This document shows positions 43,844 through 53,166 of a DNA stretch of 64,000 nucleotides, one piece after another; positions within the stretch are counted from its first letter, which is position 1, and the number at the start of each line of letters is the position of its first letter. Source of the stretch: CAYPAV01 sp964408805 (lineage in GTDB: Bacteria > Pseudomonadota > Alphaproteobacteria > UBA8366); assembly GCA_964408805.1 (NCBI GenBank), contig CAYPAV010000018.1:40409-104408 (forward strand). The letters run 5' to 3'. A program made the position numbers and the translations under genes. Under the pieces are notes generated by a model that was not told the DNA's origin, did no database searches, and saw nothing but the letters and a program-made list of their open reading frames with translations.

Positions 43844-45001
43844 ATGGATTTTTCCTTCAGCGAAGACCAGGTGGCGATCAGAGAGACCGCGCGGCGCTTC
43901 GCCGCCGACCGACTGGCGCCCGGCTATCTGGCGCGCGAGGCGGAAGGCCGGATGGACCCGGCACTGGTGGCCGAGATGGGCGAGTTGGGACTGATCGGCG
44001 TCAATCTGCCGGAAGAGTTCGGCGGCCTCGGAACCGACTGCCTAACCGCCGGCATCATCATGGAAGAGGTCTCGCGGGCCGATCTCAACTTCGGCTATCC
44101 GCTGCTGCTCGGAACCTTGAACGCCAGCATCCTGGCCAGCCACGCGGCGCGCGACCTGGCGCTGGAGACGGTGCCGGACATCTGCGCGGGGAAGCAGATC
44201 GTCGCACTTGGCCTAACGGAACCCGGCGCCGGCTCGGACGCGGCCCATATCCGACTGAAGGCGGTGCGGGACGGCAACGGCTACATCCTGAACGGGGAGA
44301 AGACCTCGATCTCGATGGTCACCCAGGCCGACCAGGTGATCCTGTTCACCCGCACCGGCGAGATGGAGGATGGCGCGCGCGGCATTACCGCCTTTCTGGT
44401 CCCAATGACCTCGCCCGGTATCACGAGGGGCGATTTCGACGATGTGGGCTCGGCTTCGGTCGGGCGCGGCTGGATCAATTTCCAGGATGTCCGCGTCGAG
44501 GCCGACCGCATGGTCGGCGAGGAAGGCGGCGGGTTCTACCAGGTCATGAACGGCTTCGACTTCTCCCGCGCCCTGATTGGCCTCCAATGCCTGGCCCCGG
44601 CCGAAATCTCGCTCGAGGAGACCTGGAAATACACCACCGAACGCCAGGCCTTCGGCCAGACCATCGCCAACTTCCAGGGCGTCACCGAGCCCCTGGCCGT
44701 CGGCGAAACCCAGTTGGCGGCGGCGAAGCTCCTGTGTCACGAGACCCTGTGGCGGCGCGACAACGACCTGCCGCATACGGAAAAGGCGGCGATGTGCAAA
44801 TGGTGGCCGCCGCAGATCGCCTTCGAGATCATCCATCAATGCCTGCAGACCTTCGGGCATCTCGGTTACAGCAAGGAATTCCCCCTGCAGCAGCGCCTGC
44901 GGGAAGTCCTCGGCCTCCATATCGGCGACGGCACCAAGCAGATCCAGAAGATGGTCATCGCGCGGCATTTCCTGCGCCGCGCGGAAGAGGGCGGATTCTA
45001 A
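43844..45001 (+). CDS. acyl-CoA dehydrogenase
   Basis: 385 residues. Family signatures: ALGLTEPGAGSDAAHIRL (FAD/substrate), YILNGEKTSISMVTQADQV, ERQAFGQTIANFQGV, and the C-terminal FGHLGYSKEFPLQQRLRE with the catalytic Glu. The final motif GLHIGDGTKQIQKMVIARH replaces the usual GGTSEIQR. Uses FAD to introduce an alpha-beta double bond. Start fixed by GGGAG about 12 bp upstream of 43844. Confidence 0.94.
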   Translation: MDFSFSEDQVAIRETARRFAADRLAPGYLAREAEGRMDPALVAEMGELGLIGVNLPEEFGGLGTDCLTAGIIMEEVSRADLNFGYPLLLGTLNASILASHAARDLALETVPDICAGKQIVALGLTEPGAGSDAAHIRLKAVRDGNGYILNGEKTSISMVTQADQVILFTRTGEMEDGARGITAFLVPMTSPGITRGDFDDVGSASVGRGWINFQDVRVEADRMVGEEGGGFYQVMNGFDFSRALIGLQCLAPAEISLEETWKYTTERQAFGQTIANFQGVTEPLAVGETQLAAAKLLCHETLWRRDNDLPHTEKAAMCKWWPPQIAFEIIHQCLQTFGHLGYSKEFPLQQRLREVLGLHIGDGTKQIQKMVIARHFLRRAEEGGF

Positions 45002-45017
45002 ATTTTATTCGAGCCCC

Positions 45018-45380
45018 TTATTCGAGTCCCTTGGCGAGATCGATCGGCTTGCCGTGGGGCGTCGCGAGGAAGGCGCGCCGCCAGGCGGATTTTCGTTCAT
45101 CCATCTCGACCGGTCCGGCAAGACCCTTTTCGGCGACGAGCTTCTCCAGCGCCTTGAGCCAGTGCCGGTAATAGGTGTCGCCGAGGTCGGGATCGCCCGC
45201 CTTCCCGGCGGCCTCGATCTCGGCACCCAGGGTCGCCGCCCATTCGGGCCAGGTGAAGTGGCCCGCTTCGTGAAGACGAAGGGTCATCGCGAAAGCCTGG
45301 GCCTCCCACGGCTCGCGGAAGACGGGGCCTTCCTCGTCGCGGGGCAGGCCCGGCAAATCGTCGGGTGCGGGCCGGTTCAC
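45018..45380 (-). CDS. nitrile hydratase accessory (activator) protein
   Basis: 120 residues. VFREPWEAQAFAMTLRLHEAG, FTWPEWAATLGAEI and DTYYRHWLKALEKLVAEKGL resemble the N-terminal half of the nitrile hydratase beta subunit, the hallmark of the small activators (P14K/NhlE-type) that swap with alpha to insert cobalt. It starts at GTG (45380), overlapping the beta-subunit stop as GTGA; a longer ATG frame to 45452 would lie inside beta. Confidence 0.9.
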   Translation of the reverse strand: MNRPAPDDLPGLPRDEEGPVFREPWEAQAFAMTLRLHEAGHFTWPEWAATLGAEIEAAGKAGDPDLGDTYYRHWLKALEKLVAEKGLAGPVEMDERKSAWRRAFLATPHGKPIDLAKGLE

Positions 45381-46039
45381 GACGCCGGCTCCAGATGCGG
45401 CTCCCAGAGGTCGATCCGCACCGAATCCCGCTCGCTCGCCGCCTCGCCCCATAATTCGCGCGCACTGAAGCGGACGGAGTAGAGGGGCTGGCCTTCCCGC
45501 GTGCCTTCCGAACTGCGGTCGGCGAAGACATGGGCGCCGTGGGAAATCTCGATCGTGCCCCGCCGGCCCCTGGCGTAGCGAGGCGCCCTTGTGTGGCCGG
45601 TCGGGTGGATATTAACGACCCGCACCGTGTCGCCCGGCTGGAAGCGAGGGGCGCGGTCAATCTCCATGGTTACGGGACCGCCGGTCATCAACACGGTCTC
45701 GACGTTCTCGGCGGCAAGTACGCGGACGTCGCCGGCCCCACCCTCTGCGTGGCCGCTCGCGAGTTCGGATTCGCTCAGCAGGCCTGCCTCGACCAGCAGG
45801 GTCTCGAGGCCGGCGAGCCAGTTCTGGTAATAGGTGTTGCGGAGGTAATCGGCCGGATGCTGACGCTCGCGCGCATGGCGGCCCTGATCGATGTTCCATT
45901 TGCCGAGAAACCCCGCAGCAACGCTGATCGCGAAGGCGCGCCGCTCCCATTCGTCGTGGAATACGGGCTCCTGCGATTCCGGTTCGGGATCGACGGGGCC
46001 GAGCCCCTGCATCCCGCCGAGGTCATGACCGCCGTTCAT
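45377..46039 (-). CDS. nthB: nitrile hydratase subunit beta
   Basis: 220 residues. Begins [19 protein letters not shown], the canonical beta opening; then [30 protein letters not shown] and the C-terminal barrel domain [26 protein letters not shown]. It forms the cytoplasmic alpha2beta2 enzyme with the preceding gene. The ATG overlaps the alpha stop (ATGA), so they are translationally coupled. Confidence 0.97.
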   Translation of the reverse strand: MNGGHDLGGMQGLGPVDPEPESQEPVFHDEWERRAFAISVAAGFLGKWNIDQGRHARERQHPADYLRNTYYQNWLAGLETLLVEAGLLSESELASGHAEGGAGDVRVLAAENVETVLMTGGPVTMEIDRAPRFQPGDTVRVVNIHPTGHTRAPRYARGRRGTIEISHGAHVFADRSSEGTREGQPLYSVRFSARELWGEAASERDSVRIDLWEPHLEPAS

Positions 46040-46662
46040 GATCCGCCAGCTCCTGGCGGCGCCACCTGTTCGACGCCGATCATCGAATTGCGCGTGACGA
46101 TCTCGGCCAGTGCGGCCGCATCCCAATCCTCGGTCCCATCGGGGCGCATCGGCAAGACGAGGTAGCGCATCTCGGCCGTCGAATCCCAGACCTGGATCTC
46201 GACATCCTGACCGATCTCGGTGCCGAATTCCCGGAGCACACCTCTTGGGTCGATCACGACGCGGGAGCGATAGGGCGCCGATTTGTACCAGACCGGCGGC
46301 AGGCCCAACACCGGCCAGGGGTAGCAGGAGCAGAGCGTGCAGACGACCACATTATGCCGCTCGGGCGTGTTCTCGACCGCCATCATGTGCTCGCCCTGGC
46401 GACCGGTATAACCGAGCGAGGCGATCGCCTCCGTCGCATCCCGGAGCAGCCAGTCCCGATAGTCGGGATCCGACCAGGCCTTGGCGACGACCCGGGCGCC
46501 ATTTCGGGGGCCTACCTTGTGCTCGTAGGTCTCGATCAGAATGTCGAGGGCGGCCGGATCGACGAGCCCCTTCTCGACCAGAAGCGATTCGAGCGCCCTG
46601 ACCCGGAGCTCGACGTCGCTCGGGGGCTCGGTGTGGTCATGATCCGTGTGATCGTGGCTCAT
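46036..46662 (-). CDS. nthA: nitrile hydratase subunit alpha, cobalt type
   Basis: 208 residues. The metal claw [10 protein letters not shown] has Thr in the second position of CTLCSC, the signature of non-corrin Co(III) enzymes (iron enzymes have CSLCSC); [21 protein letters not shown] follows as in all alpha subunits. The N-terminus is His/Asp-rich ([12 protein letters not shown]), possibly a metal-loading tail. Hydrates nitriles to amides. Start chosen at 46662 rather than 46710 because the family begins with this His-rich segment. Confidence 0.97.
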   Translation of the reverse strand: MSHDHTDHDHTEPPSDVELRVRALESLLVEKGLVDPAALDILIETYEHKVGPRNGARVVAKAWSDPDYRDWLLRDATEAIASLGYTGRQGEHMMAVENTPERHNVVVCTLCSCYPWPVLGLPPVWYKSAPYRSRVVIDPRGVLREFGTEIGQDVEIQVWDSTAEMRYLVLPMRPDGTEDWDAAALAEIVTRNSMIGVEQVAPPGAGGS

Positions 46663-46823
46663 CAAGACTCTCCTCTCGTCAAGTCCGCGCATCCATCTTT
46701 CGACGGACAAGGATGAGGTTGGATGCCGCCGAAACCGAATGCGACCTCAACCCGAGCGTGACGAAGGATGCACATCCCGGCCATCCGAAAACAAGCACAA
46801 TCAATCGGGATACGGTCGCGCCC

Positions 46824-48062
46824 TCAACCCCGGCGCTTGGCGTCGACCCGACCGATCATCTCCGCCACACGGGGCTGGATTTCGGTGCGCCAGCGCCTGC
46901 CGTTGAAGACGCCGTAATGGCCGACCCCCTCCTGGACGTAGTGGGATTTCAGCGGTGCGTTGGGGCAGAGGTCGTGGGCCGCTTCGGTTTGGCCAAGGCC
47001 GCAGATGTCGTCCAGCTCGCCCTCGACGGTCATGATCGCCGTCTTCTCGATGGCCGCGCAATCGACGACTTCGCCGCGATGGGTCAAGAAGCCATCCGGC
47101 AAGGCATGGCGCTGGAAGACCGTCTCCACCGTCTGCAGATAGAACGCGGCCGGCAAATCCATCACGGCGAGATATTCGTCGTAGAATTTCCGGTGCTGTT
47201 CGACCGAATCCTCGTCGCCCTTCACCAGATCGTAGAAATGCCCGATATGGGCGTCGACATGGCGGTCGAGGTTCATCGTCATGAAGCCGCTTAACTGGAC
47301 GAACCCCGGATAGACCCGGCGCATCCAGCCAGGATGGGGGAAGGGGACGGTCGAGATCACCTTGTCCTCGAACCAGGCGAGGTCGCGGGACTGGGCCAGT
47401 TCGTTCACCTGGGTCGGGTTGCGCCTGGTGTCGATCGGCCCGCCCATCATGACAAGCGAGGCCGGCGCCGCCGGATCCTGCGCCGCCGCCATGACCGCCG
47501 TCGCGGCCAGGGCGGGGACCGAGGGCTGGCAGACCGCCACGATATGGATGTCGGGGCCGAGAAAGCGGGTGAACTCGATCACGTAATCGATGAAATCGTC
47601 GAGATCGAAATCACCGGCCGCCAGCGGCACCATCCGGGCGTCACGCCAATCGGTAATGTAAACCTCATGCCCCGGCAGCATCGCCGCGACCGTACCCCGG
47701 AGCAAGGTGGCGTAATGTCCCGACATCGGCGCAATGATCAGCACTTTTGGATCGGATTTGGCGCGGGCGCGCGAGACACCGCGTTTGAAATGCAGAAGAT
47801 CGCAGAACGGTTTCTCGAGCACGACCGATTCGGCGACCGTTACGGTCCGGCCGTCGACCTCGGTCTCGTCGATGTCGAATTCCGGTTTGTCGTAGCGCCG
47901 CGTAATCCCCTCGAAGACGTCGCACGCCGCGGAGACCGTCTGCCCCCAGGGCGTCATGGAAAGCGGATTGAAGGGATAGTTGATGAAGTCGCGGAGGTTC
48001 CTGGTGCCGATCCGCATCGGGAAGATGCAGGCATGAGCGAGTTCATAGGCGTGATATTGCAT
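46824..48062 (-). CDS. phaZ: intracellular polyhydroxyalkanoate depolymerase
   Basis: 412 residues of the cytoplasmic PhaZ family: starts MQYHAYELAHACIFPMRI, has VLIIAPMSGHYATLLRGTV, the nucleophile region VAVCQPSVPALAA with a Cys in the lipase-box position, and YVQEGVGHYGVFNGRRW with the catalytic His. It degrades stored PHA granules. 161 bp upstream of the nitrile hydratase genes on the same strand and divergent from the amidohydrolase. Confidence 0.94.
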   Translation of the reverse strand: MQYHAYELAHACIFPMRIGTRNLRDFINYPFNPLSMTPWGQTVSAACDVFEGITRRYDKPEFDIDETEVDGRTVTVAESVVLEKPFCDLLHFKRGVSRARAKSDPKVLIIAPMSGHYATLLRGTVAAMLPGHEVYITDWRDARMVPLAAGDFDLDDFIDYVIEFTRFLGPDIHIVAVCQPSVPALAATAVMAAAQDPAAPASLVMMGGPIDTRRNPTQVNELAQSRDLAWFEDKVISTVPFPHPGWMRRVYPGFVQLSGFMTMNLDRHVDAHIGHFYDLVKGDEDSVEQHRKFYDEYLAVMDLPAAFYLQTVETVFQRHALPDGFLTHRGEVVDCAAIEKTAIMTVEGELDDICGLGQTEAAHDLCPNAPLKSHYVQEGVGHYGVFNGRRWRTEIQPRVAEMIGRVDAKRRG

Positions 48063-48097
48063 GAGGTCCCAAATTTATGAATGTGCCGCCGATATCG

Positions 48098-48125
48098 ATT
48101 ATGCTGCGCCGCAAAAGAACCGCAA
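48098..48125 (-). promoter_or_regulatory. possible promoter of phaZ
   Basis: Minus-strand TTGCGG (48125-48120), 16-bp spacer, CATAAT (48103-48098), about 35 bp upstream of the start. Moderate match in the 167-bp divergent gap. Confidence 0.35.
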
Positions 48126-48229
48126 GGCAAAATACCGCACTGCAAAATGGCGGTCTCTTCCGTTCCGCGCCGCCCGCTCTATAATTATCAAGGCGCGGTC
48201 CCGCGCCCGGCCCCGAGGGAGACCCACCG

Positions 48230-49333
48230 ATGACCAAGAAGCCGATTTCCGCCGACTCACATGTGACCGAGCCGGCGAGCTGCTACTATGACCATATCGA
48301 CCCTAAATATCGCGACATTGCCCCCCGGATCGAGCATGACGACAAACGCGGCGACGTCTATGTCGTCGAGGGATTCGAAAAACCGATCCCGATGGGTCTC
48401 GTGGCGGCGGCCGGTAAGGACCCACGGGAGCTTCGCTTTCACGGGTCGAAATACGAGGATCTCCACCCCGGCGGCTGGGACGGCAAGGCGCGGCTCGCCG
48501 AGCAGGACCGCGACGGGGTCGCGGCCGAGATCATCTATCCGACCGTCGGAATGGTGATCTGCGCCCACCAGGATTTCGATTACAAGAAGGCCTGCTTCGA
48601 CGCCTACAATCGCTGGATCATGGAATATTGCGCTCCCGCACCCGATCGCCTGTTCGCGATGGCGCAACTCGCGATGCGTTCGCCGGAGGAAGGCATCGAG
48701 GAACTTCGCCGCGCCAAAGAGGCCGGCTTTCGCGGCGTCATGATGCCGGGCGAACCGCAATTCGAGGATTACGACCACCCCGCCTATGATCCCTTCTACG
48801 AGGCGGCGGTCGATCTCGACCTGCCCTTGTCGTTTCATATCCTGACCTCCGATTCGAACCAGCTCGACGGCCATCGCGGGCCGGCGATCAACGCTTTTCA
48901 TTCGGTGTTCCGGGGCAATCAGGACATCATCGGCATGTTCATTTTCGGCCATGTCTTCGAGCGCCACCCGAAGCTGAAACTGGTCTGCATCGAGGCCGAT
49001 GCGGGCTGGGTTCCGCATTACATGTACCGCATGGACCACATGTACAACCGCCACCGCTACTGGATGAAATGCGAGGAGATGTCGCGGCTCCCCAGCGAGT
49101 ATTTCCGCGAGAACGTCTACCTCACTTTCCAGGACGACTGGACCGCCTTCCAGTTCCACGAACACATGAACACCGACCGCCTGATGTGGGCCAACGACTT
49201 CCCCCATAGCGACGCCACCTGGCCGAACAGTCAGGAATTGCTGGCGGAGCACGCCAAGGACGTCCCGGAAGCCACCCGCGCACGAATCCTGCGAGAGAAC
49301 GTGGCGGAGCTCTATGGGCTGGAGGTGGCGTAA
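48230..49333 (+). CDS. amidohydrolase 2-family protein (ACMSD-like TIM barrel)
   Basis: 367 residues. ISADSHVTEP replaces the usual DxHxH; other barrel features are FHILTSDSNQ (His), FIFGHVFERHPKLKLVCIEADAGWVPHYMYRMD with His, and LMWANDFPHSDATWPNS with the catalytic Asp. Members decarboxylate or hydrolyse aromatic acids. Good GGGAG ribosome site before the ATG. Substrate unknown. Confidence 0.9.
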   Translation: MTKKPISADSHVTEPASCYYDHIDPKYRDIAPRIEHDDKRGDVYVVEGFEKPIPMGLVAAAGKDPRELRFHGSKYEDLHPGGWDGKARLAEQDRDGVAAEIIYPTVGMVICAHQDFDYKKACFDAYNRWIMEYCAPAPDRLFAMAQLAMRSPEEGIEELRRAKEAGFRGVMMPGEPQFEDYDHPAYDPFYEAAVDLDLPLSFHILTSDSNQLDGHRGPAINAFHSVFRGNQDIIGMFIFGHVFERHPKLKLVCIEADAGWVPHYMYRMDHMYNRHRYWMKCEEMSRLPSEYFRENVYLTFQDDWTAFQFHEHMNTDRLMWANDFPHSDATWPNSQELLAEHAKDVPEATRARILRENVAELYGLEVA

Positions 49334-49449
49334 TCGAGTCGATGCCCGCCCTATTTCTTTCCCTTGCGGGTCGCAAGTGCGACATTCGGATTGATCAATT
49401 AATAAGTATAGCGTCCCCTTATTTTCACATCGATCAGAGAAATTGTAGG

Positions 49450-50790
49450 TTAGGCGATAGCCGCCGGCAGAATAAATATGAAAGTTGAGCCGACCCCTAG
49501 TTCTGACCCGACGTTGATTGAGCCGCCGTACTTTTCAAGAATTTTCCGGCACTCCCACAAACCCATACCGTTTCCCTGAACAAGGGATGTTTCGTTGGAG
49601 CGTTCAAAATCAGCGAAAATCTTGGTTTGAGCGGCCTCCGAGATACCGGTCCCGTTGTCCCTTATTGAAATACAAACCGAGCGATCCACTTGCTCGGCCG
49701 AAATTTCGACTTCAAGCAATCGGTCACCCGATCGGTATTTGAGGGCATTGTCCAACAAATTCTGAAAAACGCGGGTCAATTGCAGTGAATTCGCTTTGAC
49801 GGACGGCATTGCGGTGACATCGATTTTTGCTTCAGTAGCGTCAATCTGTAGCCGAAGAATTTCTATGGCGGTTTCTAAACATTTCGTCGTATCGACAACC
49901 TCGATCGCCGGGTTGAATTGGACCGAACGGGCATGTTCTAGCATTTCATGAATGAACTCATCCATTCGTAACGCGGCCTCATGAGCAGACGAAATGTAAT
50001 GCGACGTTTGAACCGGATCAGCGTTCGGCAGGAAATGTTTCGCCGCGTCGAGATAGCCAATCACGGCACTTAGAGGCGCCTTGAGATCATGCGCGACAGC
50101 TCCTGAAAATCGATCAAGCTCATCTAGCGCCGCCCTCAGTTGGTATTCTGCGCTACTATATAACGTCCATAAAAAACCGAGGCTCCAGCATATCACCACT
50201 GACATGCCAACGAAGGCGCTAACATGGTCGAGAAGGACGATTTGCCCTGCCATATCGGCGCCTCCCCCGAGCTGAGGTCTTATAATAATTTTCAGGGCTT
50301 GAAATCCGGCAAATGCGCCAAACATGGCCCCAAGAATTCGACAGCCGGTCCTAAGCCCTAATCGTTTCTCCGCCAATAGGTCGCATGCCGCCCATCCACA
50401 TATGATGGCGAAAAGGGCAGAACTGCAAACAAGGGCGCCTGAGATTTTGTTCTCGACAACCAAGAAATAATAGTATGCAACGACAGCGACCGAAATGGCC
50501 GCTATCTCCATGCGATATCTTGGTCGAAAACCTTGAAGCAGTCGCATTGCCCGCGCGGCCAACAGGACACTGACGGCAAAGCATACAAACCCGAAGAATA
50601 TCGAGTAGTAATTCGTTGTAGAGGTCCCAATACCAGAAAGCAGTGCCCCGATGCCACCGACCGTGGTCGCGCCGACCATTTCCTTCAATCCGCTGGCTTT
50701 AAATTTTGTTGCCCAAAACGTGAGCAATATGGCAGCCAAAACGATTTCAACGATGGTCAGCGAAAACAATAGCGAACTGATGTCAAACAT
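49450..50790 (-). CDS. orphan membrane-bound histidine kinase
   Basis: 446 residues: about seven hydrophobic segments in the first ~210 residues, then HisKA with VAHDLKAPLSAV and HATPase_c with N-box NLLDNALKYRS, G1 DNGTGIS and a G2 box GNGMGLWECRKILE. No PAS or receiver domain. Base composition is visibly AT-richer than the neighbours, suggesting acquisition. Start at MFDISSLLFS (50790); the longer frame to 50889 adds MTISINSWRSK and lacks a ribosome site. No response regulator nearby. Confidence 0.82.
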   Translation of the reverse strand: MFDISSLLFSLTIVEIVLAAILLTFWATKFKASGLKEMVGATTVGGIGALLSGIGTSTTNYYSIFFGFVCFAVSVLLAARAMRLLQGFRPRYRMEIAAISVAVVAYYYFLVVENKISGALVCSSALFAIICGWAACDLLAEKRLGLRTGCRILGAMFGAFAGFQALKIIIRPQLGGGADMAGQIVLLDHVSAFVGMSVVICWSLGFLWTLYSSAEYQLRAALDELDRFSGAVAHDLKAPLSAVIGYLDAAKHFLPNADPVQTSHYISSAHEAALRMDEFIHEMLEHARSVQFNPAIEVVDTTKCLETAIEILRLQIDATEAKIDVTAMPSVKANSLQLTRVFQNLLDNALKYRSGDRLLEVEISAEQVDRSVCISIRDNGTGISEAAQTKIFADFERSNETSLVQGNGMGLWECRKILEKYGGSINVGSELGVGSTFIFILPAAIA

Positions 50791-51265
50791 GTCGGTACTG
50801 ACGATCAATTTGACCAAGTGCCATAAAAATAATTGACCCTCAATGGGCCTCGAAACTTTAGAACGCCACGAATTAATACTAATAGTCAATTACGGCGAAT
50901 TAGAAAGAAGTCCGCTATCGCTCGGGAGCAGTCGAAATTGCCGGTTATATATTCCTTTTGCTTTATACCGGGTTCGGATATCGAACTGGCGGGCCTCGAA
51001 CTTCGAGGAAATGAAATACGGGGACACCATATCTATTTAATTTCACTATGGGCTGATTCCACATGCGGCGGCCCCAGTCGCTCGGTGAGAGAGCGCATCG
51101 AGTTCGGACCTGTGAGAGCGAATAATGGGGACACGATCCTTTCTTCCCCGTTGGGAAAAAGGTCATGTCCCCATAATTCTTCGCGACCATCATTGCGATC
51201 TTGCGGCTTCCGAAGAGCTCGCGGATGGGGCGACACCAAGGCGATAAATCGGCCGCGAATTCCCC
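50791..51265. other. AT-rich intergenic region with REP-like repeats
   Basis: 475 bp with no convincing gene; two short GGGGACAC motifs (51020-51027 and 51127-51134) and one long hairpin are the only structure. Short frames here lack domains and ribosome sites. Confidence 0.6.
51125..51174. repeat. long imperfect hairpin with GGGGACA ends, REP/RAYT-like
   Basis: ATGGGGACA (51125-51133) and its exact complement TGTCCCCAT (51166-51174) flank an inner near-palindrome CCTTTCTTCCC...GGGAAAAAGG with a 3-4 base loop. A further copy of GGGGACACCAT at 51020-51030 lies 100 bp to the left in the same orientation. Sequences of this kind accompany REP-associated tyrosine transposases; no transposase gene is in the window. 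Confidence 0.55.
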
Positions 51266-51865
51266 CTACAACACCTCGTACTCGACATCCCTCGGCACGG
51301 CATCCGGCCCGTTCGTCGGGTTCATGTCTTGGGGGCAGGCGGAGAAGACGACGAGGCAATCCATTTCGGCGCGGAGCGTCACATGGTCGCCGGGCTTGCT
51401 GACCGGCGGCTCCTTGCCGAGGTGCCGGCCGGCACTCCAGGGCCGGTTCATGAACATGTTGAAGGGGCACGGCGTGCGCCCGCCCGCATCGGCGCCGATT
51501 TCCGCCAGGGCGGCGGCCAGATTGTCGGTGCAGTTGTCGTGATAGCCGTCATAGCCCAGCAGCTGGTAGCGATAAACGTCGCAGGCCGCGTTCAGGGTGT
51601 CGTGGACGCCGGGCGAGGTGTCCTCGAGCAGGGTCAGGATCGGCCGGCGCCGGTTGGTGAGGAAGGCCTCGCCGGTCTCGGGCATCATCTTGTTGGTCGT
51701 TGAGCGGGTATGCTCCATCGACATGAACTCGGTCATGTCGTCGGCATTGAAGGCCCAGGTGTCGACGACCTGGCTGCCATGGGTGTTGATCACCCGGACC
51801 GACCGACCGGCATCGAGGCGATGGGCCTTACCGCGGCGCGCCGGGACGGTGATCCGCTCGGTCAT
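51266..51865 (-). CDS. DUF1989 / urea carboxylase-associated family protein
   Basis: 199 residues. Starts MTERITVPARRGKAHRL, with VINTHGSQVVDTWAF, STTNKMMPETGEAFLTNRRRP, DGYHDNCTDNLAAAL, PFNMFMN and VFSACPQDMNP: the conserved order of DUF1989 proteins, whose member genes occur with urea carboxylase and aminomethyl-transferase systems. The true start is 51865, nine bp after the hotdog gene stop, as the longer frame to 52069 is a shadow. Function here unknown. Confidence 0.88.
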   Translation of the reverse strand: MTERITVPARRGKAHRLDAGRSVRVINTHGSQVVDTWAFNADDMTEFMSMEHTRSTTNKMMPETGEAFLTNRRRPILTLLEDTSPGVHDTLNAACDVYRYQLLGYDGYHDNCTDNLAAALAEIGADAGGRTPCPFNMFMNRPWSAGRHLGKEPPVSKPGDHVTLRAEMDCLVVFSACPQDMNPTNGPDAVPRDVEYEVL

Positions 51866-51873
51866 CGCTCGGG

Positions 51874-52731
51874 CTATCCTCCCAACGCAACACTCGCCGA
51901 CATGGCGACGGTGCCTTCGGGTGTCGCCGCCCAGATCTCGCAACCCTCGTCGGTCGGTCGGCCGCAGACCGTGAAGGGGGCCGTGTCGAAGAGGGGGGCC
52001 CGGGCACGCATGTCGAAGCCGGTCAGGGTCTTCTCCGGGTTCATGTCGCCGGCGAAATCGAGCAGGCATTGCGTCGTATAGGGACCATGGACGACAAGCC
52101 CCGGATAGCCTTCGGCCTCCATCGCGTGGGTCCGGTCGTAATGGATGCGGTGGGGATTGAAAGTGATCGCGGAATAGCGGAACAGACTGACGACGTCCGC
52201 ATTGATCTCGCGCGTCCAGGGAAGGTCGTCCGGCACGGGGTCGCGTTTCGGAATGCCGCTCTTCTCGCCCGGCTTCACGCCCTCGCGAAAGACGCCGTCC
52301 CGCTCCTCGACGACGCAGAGGCCATATTCGTTGTAGATGCGGTACGCGATCTTGGTGAAGACCAGGAAGCCGGTGCTGCCCTCGCGAGGCGTGATGTCCA
52401 GGAGTTCGGTCTCGCGGTGGACCTCGTCGCCGACGCGCAAGGGGGCCAGAAACTCGAACCGTCCGCCCGCGAACATACGCCTCGGGAGCGGCATTTTCGG
52501 CAACACGCCGAAATCCGTCGGCAGGCCGTCTTCGCCGAGCGATGCCGGCGGCGACATCGGCAGGAAGTAGAGCCCGTGGGCGCCCGGCGGGATGGCGGCG
52601 CCCGGTTCGGCTGAAATCTCTCGGTCGAAAGTGACGCCAAGTGCCTTCAAGGGAGCGGCGGTGATGGTGTCGTATTCCTCGATCGTGGTGCCGACATGGC
52701 TTTTCAGCTCGTCGATGTTGATGTCGACCAT
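51874..52731 (-). CDS. MaoC-like double-hotdog acyl-CoA hydratase
   Basis: 285 residues in two hotdog modules, like mesaconyl-C4-CoA hydratase/HTD2. The C-terminal half has the hydratase-2-type block FRYSAITFNPHRIHYDRTHA with the His and its partner residues; PGLVVHGPYTTQCLLD forms the central helix. It hydrates a trans-enoyl-CoA. Between DUF35 (20 bp upstream) and DUF1989. Confidence 0.87.
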   Translation of the reverse strand: MVDINIDELKSHVGTTIEEYDTITAAPLKALGVTFDREISAEPGAAIPPGAHGLYFLPMSPPASLGEDGLPTDFGVLPKMPLPRRMFAGGRFEFLAPLRVGDEVHRETELLDITPREGSTGFLVFTKIAYRIYNEYGLCVVEERDGVFREGVKPGEKSGIPKRDPVPDDLPWTREINADVVSLFRYSAITFNPHRIHYDRTHAMEAEGYPGLVVHGPYTTQCLLDFAGDMNPEKTLTGFDMRARAPLFDTAPFTVCGRPTDEGCEIWAATPEGTVAMSASVALGG

Positions 52732-52750
52732 GGTCGAATACTCCTTTTCC

Positions 52751-53161
52751 TTACTCCGCCAAATGAACGACGGGAACGGTCACGTCCTCGTTGATGTCCT
52801 CGAAGCCGATGGTGACTGGCTTGTCGACCGCCATCGCATCGATCTTGGCCCCCCTGACCTGCGCCTTCAATCGCACCCCCTCGTCGAGATCGACAGTCGC
52901 GATCAACAGCGGCAAGTCCTTCTTAAAGCTGAAATGGAAGGCGTAGTGGGATTCGCTCCAGGTATGGATCTTGCCTTTCCGAGACGCCTCCACCCAGTCG
53001 ACTTCCATCGAGTAGCACTCGTCGCAGACCGGGCGCGGATAGTGGCGGATTTTGCCGCATTCGCCGCATTTCTGCAGCAAGAGGCGGCGTTCCTTGAGCC
53101 CGTCCCAGAACGGCTTGCTGTCTTCGTTCGGTTTCGGGAGGATCAGTTCGATCTCGCTCAT
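52751..53161 (-). CDS. DUF35 OB-fold/zinc-ribbon protein
   Basis: 136 residues. The rubredoxin-like zinc ribbon is KCGECGKIRHYPRPVCDEC (CxxC...CxxC), followed by an OB-fold (GKIHTWSESHYAFHF ... LIATVDLDEGVRLKAQ). DUF35 proteins bind acyl-CoA and partner with thiolase-like enzymes, such as ChsH2 with Ltp2. It directly follows the thiolase-like gene (5 bp). Confidence 0.92.
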   Translation of the reverse strand: MSEIELILPKPNEDSKPFWDGLKERRLLLQKCGECGKIRHYPRPVCDECYSMEVDWVEASRKGKIHTWSESHYAFHFSFKKDLPLLIATVDLDEGVRLKAQVRGAKIDAMAVDKPVTIGFEDINEDVTVPVVHLAE

Positions 53162-53166
53162 AGCGC

